Positions 9,780 to 23,800 of a stretch of 64,000 nt of DNA are shown here, piece by piece. The position numbers and the translations under genes are program-made. The notes below the pieces were generated by a model. It saw only the letters and a program-made list of their open reading frames with translations. It had not been told where the DNA came from and did no database searches. The DNA comes from Opisthorchis felineus (lineage: Eukaryota > Platyhelminthes > Trematoda > Opisthorchiida > Opisthorchiidae): NCBI GenBank assembly GCA_004794785.1, contig SJOL01009893.1, positions 417,673 through 481,672 of the forward strand. Direction: 5' to 3'. Numbering within the stretch: the stretch's first letter is position 1; every line of letters begins with the position of its first letter.

Positions 9780-10370
9780 AGATTCTTTTATTCAGTATCG
9801 AAATTGTTGCGAGCTTCGACAAATTTCTGTCTACATGACTCTTCATTAGAATCCAGTAGAAGCCATGTGCTGCGCTATGTTGACATTTCTTGTACTCTTT
9901 CCAGTCGTGGACCTGGAACATGCAAGTTGTATAAACAGGGAGTTGAAATTATGTTGGGCAGACACTGGTTGGCTGATTTCTGGGTAGCCCGATCGTTTAC
10001 CTAACTGTTTTTGTTAACACGGTCCAGGCTGGTTTGATATGACGAGCGACGCCTTGGGGTTTGTGTTGACCGGAAGTTGATCGGCTCCATCAGGTGTTCA
10101 ATGCCTAACAGATTTCTTGCTATTGACCATGCAGGATTGCGACTTAACCATTGATTCGACACGTTCCCTGATGGCATTCGGATCTCACACATTGGAATAT
10201 GTTCTGCAGCACCATCCGCTAGACATCCGTCTATCCTGCCTATGTAAGCTTCTCCACAGCCGCGGCAGAGCTCGTAGACTACATGAGAGACAGGTAGATT
10301 ACAGAGCACAGGCTTAAGCTTGTGCAAAGCAAATCCTCTACTTCAAAGGTATTCCACCCGTGACCGCATT
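9780..10370 (-). mobile_element. Penelope-like element remnant, GIY-YIG endonuclease domain and 3' flank
   Basis: A 108-codon minus-strand frame (10327-10001) includes VVYELCRGCGEAYIGRIDGC followed by LADGAAEHIP. This is the start of a GIY-YIG domain (VVY ... YIGR) with the cysteine pair and AEH motif typical of Penelope-like elements. Further on, SIARNLLGIEHLMEPINF matches the S-I-x-x-H-L..(T)GH..D/P.x.F block. Below 10000 a noncoding stretch, ending near the AAATTTGTCGAAGCTCGCAA motif (about 9830-9805 on the minus strand), may be the 3' flank. The RT part is not visible upstream, so the element is truncated. It differs clearly from the 36560-37050 copy. Confidence 0.65.
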
Positions 10371-13020
10371 ATATTACCGGCTAGCTTGCGCCAGAGTGGG
10401 TGGCACTGGTTTAGAGTCGGCTCTCACCAATGGGTATCCCTAGCCATGACGAGGTTGGAACCCAGAATATCTGGCATGAAAGCTGAGCAACTCAACTGAT
10501 GGACCAAATCATCGCGCATCTGCAGACAAGCACTTTTACACTCGGGTGTTTCCGAACATCTAATATAAACAACGTGCTAACTCCTAACTCTCTAAACTTT
10601 CTCATTAGACGACAGGGGACGAGGATTCCTAGATTTCGAGACTCCGCAAACCATCAGATCCTCAGCAATAATACCGATTTAACTAGAAGACGCTTAATCA
10701 AAAATAATACAGCCAAATATCTATTATCCGCTGAAACTGAGGTGAACACCGCATCTGACTACAGTCGGGGGTTAATATCATGAGATGTATAAAAATCGTT
10801 AGGGATTCGCCGCCGACTATACCGTGTTTGGTGAATATCAGAGGGAACTGTTTTTCACACCCCCCCCATACCGACCATTTAGTATGTTTATTTATTTATA
10901 ATTTGTTGGCCTATCGATTTGGTCCGAACAGGACGCTTAAAGAAGCTCCACTTGACTCTTTAGCCTTAAATGACCTCAAGCTAGATGGCAACCGGGACGT
11001 TACCCAAGGATCAAATCAGGCCTGTAGTCAAGCCAGAAAAGTAATGTTTTTCCGATTATCTTCTTATGAGCCCTTTGTTTTCTACCAGCGGGTTCGCAGA
11101 TGATTTGTGATCAATACGAGTTATTTGTTCGTACTTAAGTGTCGAAAATTAGTGTGAACCGCGGGCCGTCTCTTTGTTGACACCGTTTATACTTCTGACC
11201 AGTTATGACAAAAGGTACGTTTTTTACGGATTGGATGGGGTTGACATTTTGGTTTCCAGGAGCTAACTGATAACAAATTTGGAGGGTACGCCAAGTGATA
11301 AAAAGACAGTGTGAGTTTAAGGCTCACAGATTCTCAAAAAGTGCTCGGGCTGTCATGGGAGTCAACAATGTGGACCATTTTTGTCAGGGCTGTCTGACCT
11401 CGTCTTCTGACCTCACGCAGGAGTATGCTTGAGAATGGAACCAACTTTACAGCGATTTTCTGCCAGAGACGCGGTCTATTCATGTACTACGGTGAGAAAC
11501 AAACTAACTGGTGAAAATTTTGGTGCAAAACAGTCTTTGTTTCTGAAAACAAGCCACATACAAAACATCAAAAGATGTTGACGTGTTGGTCTCAGCGAAC
11601 AATCAGCAAATCCTTATCCAAAAGAGGTAGTGAATTCTACGGTACACTTCGAAACGCACAAGCAAAGGAGGCCAGTGTTAGACCATTTCTAACGGGAGAT
11701 GTCAGATAAAATTCATTTGCTGTTGCATTATCCACAGAAAGGTACTGAGAACACTAATTACTTAACAAGATGTCCAGATGCATGAAGTTTGAAAACAAAT
11801 CCAGAGCAGGGGACAGTGATTGGGAGATGAGTGTTTCGGGTCCGATCCCAGGTGCATGTCCATGCTACATGCACATAGAATTCTCGTTTCAAAATCTGAC
11901 AGGTCCCTTTTCTCGGAAAGATTATTGATTTTTCCAACCCACCTTGAAATTGATCATATTTGGCGGGCTTGTTTAGTCCATATTGAGGGGTTTGGGGCTA
12001 CGAATGAAATTTTCTTTCAGTTCAGTTCACATAAACTGGGTCCCCTCTAGAGTGTCCGACAACTTCCCGTCTTAGTGAGTATTATATATATACATATAAC
12101 ACAGGCACTCATAAAGTAATGAATTTGTAGTGAGATTATTTATGAAACTAATAATTTGACTGGAAACCCGGGCTGTCTGCATATGACCCTGTATTTTTAC
12201 CCACAATTTCAAACCGACTTCGTGACTTTTCCGGTTTTAGTTGTTTCACGGGTTAAGTGAAAAATTCCGCACACAAGACTTAGTTGACACTTGGAATTTA
12301 TTTCGGCAGGGCGAAAATTTCTCATTTCGTTTTTTTGAGTCTAATTTCTGATTTCACCACAGAACTGAGTAGCATTGGGTTTCAGCTTTTCGAAACAATG
12401 ACAACCTTAGGCAACATTATGGTCGAGTTGCATTTCATGAGACCAAGCAACACAATAGACCGAGGTTGTCCAAATTTAACATTCAAAACGCTAGTTGACA
12501 GATTTTGTCTCATACATTCTGTTGTTATATTTTCGGTTCAGATGATGATGGCAGCCCAAGTCTCACGGTTTACCGCTGTGTCTCGTTACGCTTGAGTTGT
12601 TTGTTAGCACAAAGATTTTGGGACCGCGAGAGAGGTGAAGCTTTCGACAGACGTCTGACCAACCTGATGTCGGTTCTCATAAAGCCACACGCACACGGAG
12701 GAAGGCGCTTCAGCTGCATTCAAAGAGTAAATTTTGGCATGAAAAAACGTTCGCGGAGAATTAGTTAATTGTGGTAAATCTACGTAGTATATTACTAACA
12801 TGATAACGAGTCAACCACAAAAGCATGAAAGAATAAAGACGTTTGGTTGTGGAAGGCGCAAACAAGGCAAGTTTTTTTAAATTACAGTAAAACTGCAGTA
12901 AAATTAGATTGCACTCGTAAGTAGGAAACTGGAGAAACAGCGGCCTGTTTTGCAATTTTTAAAATCTGTCCACTGTACAAGTTTGTAGGGAACAACTCTG
13001 GCTGTACTGTACAGTGAACC
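10371..13020. other. No gene seen
   Basis: Open frames at 10499-11103 and 12284-12768 reach about 100 codons but show no domain, no consistent codon pattern and no splice sites. No SINE with both boxes was recognised. Confidence 0.45.
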
Positions 13021-13052
13021 ATCAGTGTTCTAATCTGATTTCGTTGTCAATT

Positions 13053-13077
13053 ATGATGATGATGATGACGATGATGA
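13053..13077 (+). repeat. GAT trinucleotide microsatellite
   Basis: Short array of GAT units with one GAC interruption. The sequence just before it (CATCAGTGTTCTAATCTGAT) faintly resembles the RTE/SINE A tail, which ends in the same kind of array, so it could be the end of an old truncated copy. Confidence 0.6.
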
Positions 13078-14185
13078 AACTATTCCACAGTACTCTTTTG
13101 GTAACACACATGACAGACGAATGACAGGGATACCAGGAATTATTAGGTGAGTATCAAAAACTCACACAATGGTCCACTGAACCTAAAGCGCTAGCTAGAG
13201 GTCTACTGGAAAGGTATCTAATAAAATTCCAATGCAAACCGTTTGTAGTGTTTCCATGGATTCTTCAAGAAGCTGATTGTTTTTGTTTGGAATGATAGAA
13301 CACACTCAAGTAAAGCGTGATTGCTCTTGAGATGGACATAATTGCATTCAAGTATTGCTCTGATCAACCTGATCAGCATATGCCAAAAGGTACAACGTCA
13401 TTAAGGGGCACACGAGTAAATGGGGGCGTCACTGAGTGATGTAGTCCTAAAATATCTTAAAGCGGAAAGCAAGACTGAGAGTGACAGTGTTTCGCAAATT
13501 TTTGAGAATCCTCGAATTTCGATTGCGTTAATTTTTGAAGACAGATGAAATTTTGGAATTTTTCGTGTACCCTGTCACGATTTCCAATGAAAAACGTCGG
13601 CTGTTTGTGGTTTGTGAAAAGTATGTTCCAAAGTCTCAATACGATTCTTTCGATAAATATTGAAGCGTGTACTGACCAGTCGAGAAGCAGGACCCTGTTG
13701 TCTTCTTTGTGTCTGAAGCGTTGTGGCCAGGAAAATTCAGTGCAGTACGTGAGCGATGCAGCTGACAGAAAACTTTCTGGGCTACGCTGAAGTGTAAACC
13801 CCTCAGTTGTCCAAAGTAACCTCGACTTCGGCTAACTAGAGATTCCTAAGTTGTCTGTTGCATCCAACAGACGGTAAATGACGTGGTTGCATACGCCATT
13901 AAAATCCTCCGTGGCGCGTGTTATCCTGATGGCTAATATAATACCAAGATTGTGCTAATTTCTGAGACCATGTATCTTCTCGTCTCTTCCCGGGAAACTT
14001 GTGTAACGTATTCGCGATCCTTTAGTCTGACTGGAAGTAAGTCGTATCATCCTGATTCTAGCCTCAAAATTGGCTGAATTATAAAGAGTATGAAACGGCT
14101 TGCAAAGAACATTCTTTTGTCCACTGAGTTGTTTCCAGCGGAAGGCAACTAAATCCAAAGGAATCTTCCTCCAAACAGTATTAAT
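13078..14185. other. No gene seen
   Basis: Nothing supportable beyond short chance frames on both strands around 13457-13790 and 13955-14158. Confidence 0.45.
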
Positions 14186-14345
14186 GAGAGATTCAGGTAG
14201 GATTCAGCCGAGTTTCCCAATAAAACCACATTAGTATGCAAGTAAGTGTATTTAACAAAGCTTGTAAAACTTGCGTTCAAGTGGAACATAAGGTCGGCCA
14301 AAACTCGCAGACTGCGCCTACCTGATGAGCCTCAAGAAAGTTGGT
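14186..14345 (+). repeat. Hammerhead repeat family B, copy 3 (ribozyme broken)
   Basis: Contains GAGTTTCCCAATAAAACC, GCAAGTAAGTGTATTTAAC, CAAGTGGAACATAAGG and GACTGCGCCTACCTGATGAG, all aligned with 84-206. CUGAUGA is intact at 14322-14328, but the stem II and GAAAC part is replaced (CCTCAAGAAAGTTGG), so the ribozyme is dead. A possible family C scrap with GCAGTGCGTATC lies near 14455. Confidence 0.6.
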
Positions 14346-17250
14346 AGATGATTACATTCGTAGCAGACTCATGGCGTCCTTTTTTCAACTAATCTAATGA
14401 ATCCACACCAAGGAAAGAGTGCTGGACTCTAGCTTTGTTTCTGTTACAGCTCATGAGCAGTGCGTATCACTTGGCAGTGCTTCGAAGCTCACATTGGATG
14501 GTTACTGACGTCCTCAAAGTGGTAATTTGACAGGACTCCCCGTTCGCCGACGTCTGAAACATCTGTTCTGAGATTTGTGAAGGCGCCCGTAAGACATCAA
14601 GTGGTGATATTTGCACTTAACTGTTACAGCCTTAATTGTTTTTGGAGGTTGATTGTTGGTGGCTTACATGTGATAAAAAGGTAAATAATTCAGCCTAACA
14701 GATGTAATCGCTGGGTTGTTAGCTGAGCTGTTGACTAGAAACGTTCAGCACCAGCTGAGGTGACATCATCCGTGCGGTGAGAAGGGGTGTTGCGGTTGAA
14801 AGTACAAACAATTTGCCAAACCCAGTGAACAAACCAAAGGCCACCAGTGTAGCCCAAGCTACCTCTATTCTTTCCAGTTGCTTAGAGATGTTTACTCTGG
14901 ATATGCTCGGATTTTTAGGTGTGGTTTGAACGACTAGCCGCAAATTTACCAATGCATGGCGGCGAGCCGTGTAGAGATATCACTGGTGGACGGTCATGTT
15001 TGGATCCAGAGGAAAAGTTAGAAGGAACAAAGGGAGTTCACTCTCGGCAACCTGCAGCTGATCATTCTGGAGTGGGTGCACCTTGGAATTTCGGGTGAAA
15101 CAGTCAGGAACTGCAGGTAAGCTGGATCTCAGCCAAGTCTGTAGAGAGCATGAAGTCTACAATTTAGGACGCATTTTCACATCCAGGTGGCGACATTGTG
15201 TAGGTTTGTGTTAGGTTTGTTGCAAGACCTAATTCCAGGGGGAAATTGTTCCAAATGAATGCTTACCGAGGTGTTTTGATATGAAATTGCACGTGTCGCT
15301 TGTATCCAGGACGATTTGTCGATTGGCAGCACAATGAACATAGCTTGTCATAAAAAGATCACGCTTGAACCAGAGTGAAAGACCAAATGGTAAACTGTTC
15401 ATGTTTCTAGACGAGCTATTCTTCTGCTCTTGAGGCACAACCAAACGAATGCCATTCTCAAGAGAAATCTTTATCTACAACGGTGTTCCCTCTTATCCAT
15501 GACCGAATATGAACTCCATTTTCCAAAGGGAGATATTTTCCGTGATACCCCCTATTCACAGGTGAGATCCTATTGACCAAAGTAGACATGGTGACGATGG
15601 AAGGTCTGACGAACCGAAAGGAAGTAATTTTACTGCGTCCTAAGCTAAGAAATATTTGAGCGATGATATCCTTTCCAAATGATCAGAATTATAGTAAAAA
15701 TGAGGAAAGGCAGACTCAAAAAGGGATGCATCTAAACGGCTCGTTTGGAAGCTAAATTCTGCACATGGAAATCAATGTTTCTTTCTTGTTTTCTCCAAAA
15801 AAAGAACAATGCAATCGATTTTGAGCGATCAGCGAAATAAATACTGCGAACGTAGTCGGATTCATTCGGGCCCACTTACCATGTTCTTGCTCTACGGTGT
15901 ACCGAAATATTACAGGAGATGTAACTTGGAGAGTTTTGAGGCTAGTAGTTGAAATCACACGGAAGTAGCTTCGGGCGATTCTGTTAACTTGGATATCGGG
16001 TGGAAAAGCGATGCGATGAAGGCAATGTTTTGGACAAATGCGAAGCCCTGAGTGCCTGAATCATTCAAGTCTGCAGCAGGACTGCTATTTAGAAGGCAGC
16101 TTTAGCTACCACTGTGGAATCTGTGTCCGATTTTCAATTCGTTTCCCGCTATCCTCCTTCCTGTGCATCGTTTTGTGAAAGGAGATCACCAGTCAGCTTC
16201 AATGATATACGACGCAGATGAGTAAGCTAAACCACCTACGAAGTGTTCATACGTCACCTATCGAGTTTTGGCCATCTTCCTCAAAAGCTTTCCAGGTAAT
16301 GCTGAGGACACATTGGTTGCAGAAGAGTAAAACTTCTGCCGTTTTTACCCTCTGGTGACCATAAAACAGCATGAAACCCACTGCAGCACTGTACCCCTAT
16401 AAATGGACAGAAAAGGTGATGTGATGCCACAGTTAGGTGTTTTTGGTAAAGCCATCCCTAGTCTCCCCCGTCATACTTTGTCAGTTAGATAAAGCAATCT
16501 GCAGTAAGCCATGTATGACATTAACCAGGTTTTTTTTCACCGCAAAGAACTAGCGTTTTTGTGATTTTGCCATCGTTTTAGGAATTATCATATACCAATC
16601 GTTTTGAAAATTGATCTCCCGAACTTTGGTGCAAGATCACTTTTCAATGTTCGGGTTTATCAACCAAGTCATTGGGTCCCGCACCTTTTAATAGACTATC
16701 TTGTTGGGTGTCTTTACGTTCTTCAGGTCATTTACAAACCGGTGACCCAGGCCAGTGGTCCATTAAAAGCTTCACCGTCAACGAAGCTTGGCTGGTTCGA
16801 TTCGTTCACAGTTTGTAAAATGTTCTGCCTTTTTGTCTCCTCACGGTATTTTGTGCGTCAATAGTTCACAGAGTGAGTTTTTCCGTCTTTCAAGCAACTG
16901 GCATGCCGTTTGCCTAAAAGGTTCTTTAAGATTCACAGTGTGGAAGAAATGGATGATGGAGGTCCGTATTACGTAACTGCTATGTCACACTGACAAGTTT
17001 TCTCACAGTGCGTGAGACACTGCGGGGCATCTGGTGCGTATGTACACGTTTTGCACAGGGGTCCGGCTCGGCCGTCGGGCAGAAGGCTAACTACAGAGGT
17101 CGAAGGTAGGTAAATGCTTTATTCTCCGGAATGAAACTTCCAAATATGTATACAAATGGATTTATCCGCCATCCTATAACCAATATATCATACTGTTTTC
17201 ATATCAGGTGTAAAGTTGAAATAACATCTTTGGGCTGCAACACCTGATTG
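14346..17250. other. No gene seen
   Basis: A minus-strand frame at 14719-14952 has a hydrophobic stretch but no recognisable family and no clear splice signals. The rest holds only short frames. Confidence 0.45.
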
Positions 17251-17254
17251 ACTA

Positions 17255-17520
17255 GAGAAAATTGGCAGCATATATCCTTGGTCGCTCCGGGATTAGAACC
17301 CCGGGTATCTGATCTGTGAGGTGAGCATGATGATCACATTTGAAAGGCTGGTCAGTAAGTCGACAACATCAAGACCGTTACTGAGCCATCGTTCGAGGCT
17401 TTTGGTAAACCATTCTGGTTGCTCAAGGCTGAACAATTTCGAGTCGCATGTCAGCCGTCCAAAGTCGAAAGTTCGCGAGGACAAGCATGGATGCTGCTGA
17501 CACGCTCTAACAGGAAGAAT
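17255..17520 (-). repeat. Possible tRNA-derived repeat (3' half tRNA-like)
   Basis: On the minus strand, CTCACCTCACAGATCAG...ACCCGGGGTTCTAATCCCGG is followed by AGCGACC. This resembles the variable loop, T arm and acceptor 3' strand of a tRNA, with one or two changes in the B box. A matching A box at the expected distance of 44 bases is absent, so this is not a tRNA gene. A TGGCTCAG motif lies farther upstream at about 17386-17379. It is probably a relic SINE of a different family. Confidence 0.4.
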
Positions 17521-17714
17521 TCAGGGTTCCGATGATTCCCTCCTTTCGTGTATATGTATCGGAAAAGTAGGGAGCGTTATTTTGACAAGTATGTATGGAT
17601 ACAAAATCCACATACCTGCAACTACCCATACAGGATGTTCTAGAATGTAGGTTATAACGTTTTACCTAAGTCATGTGTAATATGGACGGCTCAGTCAGGA
17701 TAAACGCAACTATA

Positions 17715-17905
17715 AACTAATGATCGTTTACCTGTAACAACCTTTGAGTGTCATACCACCCGATGGAAACACCACAGCTGAAATAATGCCACGTTGTCCA
17801 AGATTAGACAAGAGTGGTCCAAATGCCGGGGTTGGGTTCAAACGACGTACCTCCCGGATAGTAAGTTTGTGTTTTGACCAACACGCCTTGCATATTATGA
17901 AGCAG
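17715..17905 (-). repeat. tRNA-derived SINE, family D, copy 2
   Basis: Minus strand: a diverged B box (CGTTTGAACCC, about 17844-17835), then CCCGGCATTTGGAC and a body with TGTGGTGTTTCCATCGGGTGG, TGACACTCAAAGG and GTTACAGGTAAACGATCATT. The body aligns with the 46550-46625 stretch of the plus-strand family D copy. The A box side is decayed. Confidence 0.55.
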
Positions 17906-19495
17906 AGGCTTCATAAAAGTGGGCCTCATCCCCTACAAACAACACGGTTTACTAATAACGCATAGGAAAGACTTAGGCCTTCATTAGTCACACTGAAACA
18001 AAATGGGATTTTTTACTTCACAATGTCAAAATAAAATCTGAAGAAAGTTTTAGATGGAATATGATGTTTCGATTGCTCTTTTGGAGGAGATGCTTAGTTA
18101 CGAAGCAAAACAGGTTATAGGGGTTCGTTGAACGGTATGCAACGGTGAAGTCGTGAACTAGTACCGGAGATATTTGTTTGTTCCTTTCATGGGGAACAAG
18201 ATATTCGCGATAGTTGATCAGCTGTAACTCCGGGCAGCTGAAGCATAAAAATTACTAAGCTATCTGTTGAGTTGAACCCACTCATCGGTAGCAACGCGGT
18301 GAGGTGAACCTTAGTGGGGGAACTCCCGTGCTCTCTGTAGCCAAGTGTGTTTCTTGTTGAGCGTTTCTCATACTGAATTGGTGCGTTCGTCCGGCTTATT
18401 GCACGCTATTACGTATTGATGGGCAACTACAACAATTTGTCAATATGTCCTCACCGAGAGGATCGTGTGTGGTCCAACATTTACTCTCATCCTGCCTATC
18501 CTTGTCTGGTTTTCGCTCCCTAAAGAATTTGATGGCTCCCAAAAACACTAGTGCGTTAATAACCATCTCCAAAACGTAACGTTTTTTAAACTTCAACAAT
18601 TCACGCTTTTTGATGACAACTTAAGTTCAAAATACGGAGGTGTGATAGACGCTTAATGAATTTTGAGACGCATGAATTTGGGGAAAGCGGAATCATCTGA
18701 GTGAACTGCCCTGCTCAGAAAAAACCACACATCCTAGACTGGACTTTTGAACGCACTAACATTCAGACACCAGAATTAACTCCAATTTTAGTTTCCAGCT
18801 TACCAGGTTTAATTCACTACTCTATGTTCATCCGTAAAAAAATATTCATTAGCTCTATTCCAGAATACGACAGGAACTTTGCCACTCAAGCAAGTTTGGC
18901 CAGATTACAGCCCTCTTTCAGTAATATCATCGTCTACTGAGAACAACACTTTCAACTAATGGGATGATAAACATCACTCTTACTTGGATGATTCGTTTTT
19001 ATTCTGACCACAGCTCTCACGCGATTGAATCATACTGTCACATATGCTTATGGCCCCTTTTAAGCTCAGCTTGGCTGTAGACTACATTGTAGTAGTCTTT
19101 CGAAGTGTTCACACAGAACGCCAATCACGTCTTTTGCCAGACACTTACGGGATGTCATGATGGCGAGTAATGAAAACATGGGGTTCATCTGGTTCATAGA
19201 TCAGAGTGATAAGATGGAGAAATTGCTTAGCAAGAATTTCAAAATTGATTGTTTTGGTTTGGTCACCCATCTAGCTTAAAAAACAAGAGATGAAGTTGGA
19301 GACTTTTGAATGTCTACTAGTGTGAAATTTGTGAACGATAAAAGTGCTCTGACTATGGGAAATCTATTGCACCTGAGTTCAAGACGGTGTCTGACCGATT
19401 GGACTAGGATGCCCGCATATAGTAATTATAATATACGAATATGGTGCTACGTACAAGTGGCTGATGCTGATCTAGACCCGAGGGGTTTGGATCGG
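17906..19495. other. No gene seen
   Basis: Only short chance frames. No domain or repeat family recognised. Confidence 0.45.

Positions 19496-19527
<32 letters not shown>
19496..19527 (-). repeat. CAT microsatellite, 3' end of RTE copy
   Basis: About ten CAT units on the plus strand (ATG on the minus strand). RTE-clade elements characteristically end in short tandem repeats in place of poly(A), and all four RTE copies here have a GAT/ATG-type run at this end. Confidence 0.7.
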
Positions 19528-20830
19528 GAGACAGCAACATCAGTGTTGACACATGCATAAATTCCGCAAAACCATAAAGCTCATCTAGTAAGATTTAAAG
19601 CCCTAGATTGAAAAGAAGAGAAAAGAGTGGATGACGGAAGGGACTTAATGCTGACCTATGTCAAGCATTCTGAGGTGTCTATACCTCCAAGCATTCAATC
19701 AGACAATCTGGAAAGAAACGAACAGCACGAATGCCACCGACATCGATCAGTCCCCATTTCTCGCAATATCTCCAGTCAAGCACAGGGGGTCACGGGTACC
19801 TCATCCTGGAAGGCGTACAACACCAATAACACAAAAACTCTTCGTAATGTCTTTCACGCCCTTCTGCCAAGTCATACGTTGTCCACCTCGCGGTTTGCGC
19901 CATTCTGAAGGAGGAACGGAGAACAACACTCGTCTTGATAGACGGTGTTTCGGCATGCGTAGCACATGACGGAGCCACTGCAGTCGATGGTGCTGGATGA
20001 TTTCCGCGGCTGAAGTATCAGCAGTACAACCGAATACCTGTTTCCTAATTACGTCGTTACGAATTCGTGGACGCCATCGGACACCATCAATGCTTCTGAG
20101 GCATCGGTGGTCGAAAACCACGAAGACGCTTCACATCATCTGTCCGCACAGGCCAGGTCTTGGACTCATACGACACGCGACCCTTGAGACCCAGTGATAT
20201 GCCTTTTTGACGCCACAAACTGACGCAACTTAGCAAACGTGATTCAAGCCTTTGGGATTCTTGCACTGACTTCATCAGATACACTTCCGTCGGAGCCAAT
20301 ACAACTACCGAGGTATGTAAACTTTACCACAACCTCCAGTGATTCTCTTTGAGTTGTAAGGAGTATGTTCAGAGACTGCACTTTTTGGGGCATGACTTTG
20401 CACTTTGAAAGTGCAAGGTGCATGACAACAGATGGTATGATGATGGTTAGTCTATTCAACGAGGCTTGTGCTTTGTTTTGGTCTTCAAGGATGAGGGCGA
20501 TGTCGTCTGCGTACTCCAGATCGACAAGGTCCTAGCCAGCAACGATTTAACCACCATGGTTTTGATGACCTTCCAGCGTTCGGCTTAATATTCTACTAGT
20601 GACGAAGTCGAACAAGGAAGGAGAGAGCGGACACCCTTGTCGGACACCTTTCTTTTGTAGGGATGGGCGAGCAAGTTTGAATAGACCTTTTGAGAACCAT
20701 CAGTTCACCTAAGCATGAAACCTTAACCACCAGCATCTGCACCATTCCTCTTGAACCAAAGCGGTGAAATGATCCACCAATCACCCCTCGAGACTCAGTT
20801 TTAGTTATAGCCCTGCCACCTTGGGTCCAA
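19496..20830 (-). mobile_element. RTE-like non-LTR retrotransposon, 5'-truncated, longest copy
   Basis: Read on the minus strand, the order is RT block B-C motif GVRQGCPLSPSLFDFVT (20648-20598), the catalytic LEYADDIALIL (YADD at 20513-20502), and FTYLGSCIGSDGSVSDEVSA (around 20310-20260). Next come a tryptophan-rich region with SYESKTW, and the C-terminal RWLRHV/LRMPKHRL...EWRKPRGGQ block (20020-19880). Several frameshifts separate these blocks, so it is a pseudogene. The 3' UTR (about 19790-19545) aligns with the other three RTE copies. The element ends in a CAT/ATG array at 19496-19527. N-terminal endonuclease and early RT are missing. The family is the RTE-type endonuclease-reverse transcriptase common in flukes. 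Confidence 0.78.
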
Positions 20831-23800
20831 ACCCCTCTGTCAGGTTGTTTGCTTTTTCCTTCGCACGTTTATGTAGAGAATCCATCCAGTTTTTCTGAGT
20901 GGCGCTTGGAAGAAGTCTTAGTTGTGTGCTGTCACGTTAAACTTGGTCGAAGCCGGTAGTGTCATAAGTCCTGAACGTGGCGTACACAGCGATTCGGAAG
21001 GCTATCGACCCCACAGGCTATGGTTATCTCTGAGTGCAAAAGAAATACGTATGAGACATATGAAACTGTCCTGTCATTCCGCCACTTCGTTTGACTATGC
21101 TTTTATCCATGTGATTCCCACGGTTCGTGTACTTTTCTAGTCCGTTTTTTACATTTGCGGAAAAATACATGTGTGATTTCTGTCTTGCTTCATATGCTTT
21201 AGCCTGGGTTGGCGGTACGTCGGAAACGAGTCCTGGTCACTACCTTCGTCATCATCTCGGGGAGGGGGGGGGTGTATTCACTTCTGAGATAGTCAGACAG
21301 CGTGGATTAATAGTTGGTATGCTCATTACTTCGGTTTCTGTGCATTTATGAATACTGGTTTGAACATGCTACCAGCTTCGGGTCTCACTTTCCTAACAGT
21401 AAGACCGTAGATAAAACTAACCAGCGGTTTTTCAGATGTATTGCGTGCAGTCGATGGTCTCAAAGCCTAATTAAACCATCATGATATGCCATGAGGTCTA
21501 TGGGACTACGTCCACAATATGCCCCCGAAAAATGTATCACCACAGTCTCAAATTTGCTTGGACAGAGCATGCTAGAAGCAGTGGTCATTTGCAACCTGGG
21601 ACCTTTGATGAAACTTGATCCTCTGGGTTGTGGAGATAGGATGCAACTAACAAAAATCAAGAATACAATCTATGCCAGACTGATTTTTCTGTTTGGCATT
21701 GCTCGATATATAATCATCCCTAATTTGCAACTGCATTACCGCTTTATTTTTCAGCTGTGGTTGTCAGAATGGGTGGAGGGCTTGGTTAGTTATGCGCGGT
21801 AATGGATATTTTCGGGTAGCCACATTCTTTTCAACAGATCTTCAATCGTTCATTTGTTGTACGACACATTCTAGCCTTGTTAAACAGCGTTTCAAGTAAA
21901 TCTTGTTTGGAAACCACTGCGGGAAAGCCACTGAAATGAAGACGATGACTATTCCGGGGGGCCGTGCTTTGCAAATTCCCGTCAGGAGGCCTGTCAACCC
22001 TATTTTCAGGAAAGGGTGACCTTTTGCTAGACCCCACCTCGCGGGATAAAAGTCAAATTAGTGCGAATATTATGTAATGATGCTCACACATCAAAAATCG
22101 AAATTTTACTACTGCATAATTTGTGAAAGGATGCATTCAAGAGGCTGTCACTGAGTTGGTTGTGTAAGGCCGATGTAAGTTTGAGATACATCTAATAGGC
22201 CACATATTATGACGTCGTCCGCTCGTCTATAAGCCGCCGTTTTGATCAAAAACTCCTATTTTTATACACAACATTCTTCATTCAGCAAGCTTTTCTTCAA
22301 GTCATGCACCGTGTATAGGAGGGGTGAGTTTCTTCATTCTTTTTTCCTCAAAAGGGTTGTGTAGAAAACGACAGTCATCAATTTTTACGAGGCAATTGTC
22401 CATGAATTCTTTAAAGATGGGTTGTCTACATGTTTGTCTGACCACATAAACGAAAAAGGGAATATCCCTTCCTGGACCCCTGACAATTCATTGTCTCGGT
22501 CTAAGCAGTCTTCTGAAAGTTCTTTCGTTTAATGTGGACAGACTTGAGTTTATTGAGAAATGAAATGTCGGATCAACAAAAGTTTGAAGTAATAAACCGT
22601 TTTGCTATAAATGTGCTCATGGAGTGAGCATAGCGGAAATGACCATGCAACCATTTAGTTGGCATTTCCAGGCCACAGATCACGTGACCACCAATCAGTT
22701 TTTGCAGATGGTGGTTCGGTGCAATTCTTGTAGAAGACAGAAGAGTGGATCGCTGCTGCATAGCTCCATTCGATTAAAACATTCTTATTCCCTTTGAATC
22801 CGTTAAGCACAGGGCCGCAAACTCTATCTGAGGCCAGAAAATACAAGTGGCCATGCTTAAACCTAGTAACAACACTGGTTACATTAACCAACCCACCACT
22901 CAGTAGAATTCAGCCCGCGCTAAGCTAGTTGCTGGTTGATTTTTACAAAAACAGTATTCGTGTACACGGTTAAAGAAAAGCTCGGGGTGCGGAAGTGGAG
23001 GCCTTCAACGGCAAACTTCTGGAAGTGGTTAAACTAGCCGCTTGAACTGCATCCACTGCTCCAAAAGTCTACAGAATTGAGCACATGGAAATGAGTCATG
23101 GAGGCGGATTAGCCCAATTGGCTTCCTTGCACGCCTTTTGAGGTCGACTTTAACAATTGAAAGGCGGTGACTATGGACAGCTGAACACACTGCGAGCTGT
23201 CACCTGTTGTCAAGCCCTTGTTTATGGCCTCAACAAGACTAATGATTCTTTCGTCGTACTCATCATAGTCGTCCTCATCACCATTGAAAACAAGTAAGTC
23301 GTGGGTTATTTTCGGTTTCCGGCATAAACAACAAGGTTTTCTTTTTGCTCGTATTCTTCCACATTTACGATAATGCTCCCAGACTTCGAAACCAGATTTC
23401 TTCCGCTTATCGCGCTCTTTTATGAAGATTTCTAACCAAAGGAGACTTTGATGTGGAATCTTCCGCTTTACTTGTCAGTTCTGTCACACCCTAAACTGTG
23501 CTGAACTTCAATGCGTAGGTATAGTCTCTTTTGCGAGCACTAACGTTGATTCCAAAAGCTTCGTCTCACATCTCACAGGAAATTTACGCATTACAACCAG
23601 TTTCTATATCTCTAGTGTACGTCACATTTGTTCTCTGTTTGTTTTGTTATGCCTGCTATAATTGTGGCTTGTGTAATACAACCAGTGGACGCATAAAGTG
23701 GTTGTTGAATGGAACAGCCGTGAAATCTTTTTTGACCACACCTGTTTTCGTCCCAGTGTGTTTTCTAGAAATAAGGTTGGAAGAAGTGATTCCAAAGCAT

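Noticed and set aside
19310..19549. Poly-histidine-ended frame as a protein
   Set aside because: The histidines come from the CAT array at the 3' end of the RTE copy.
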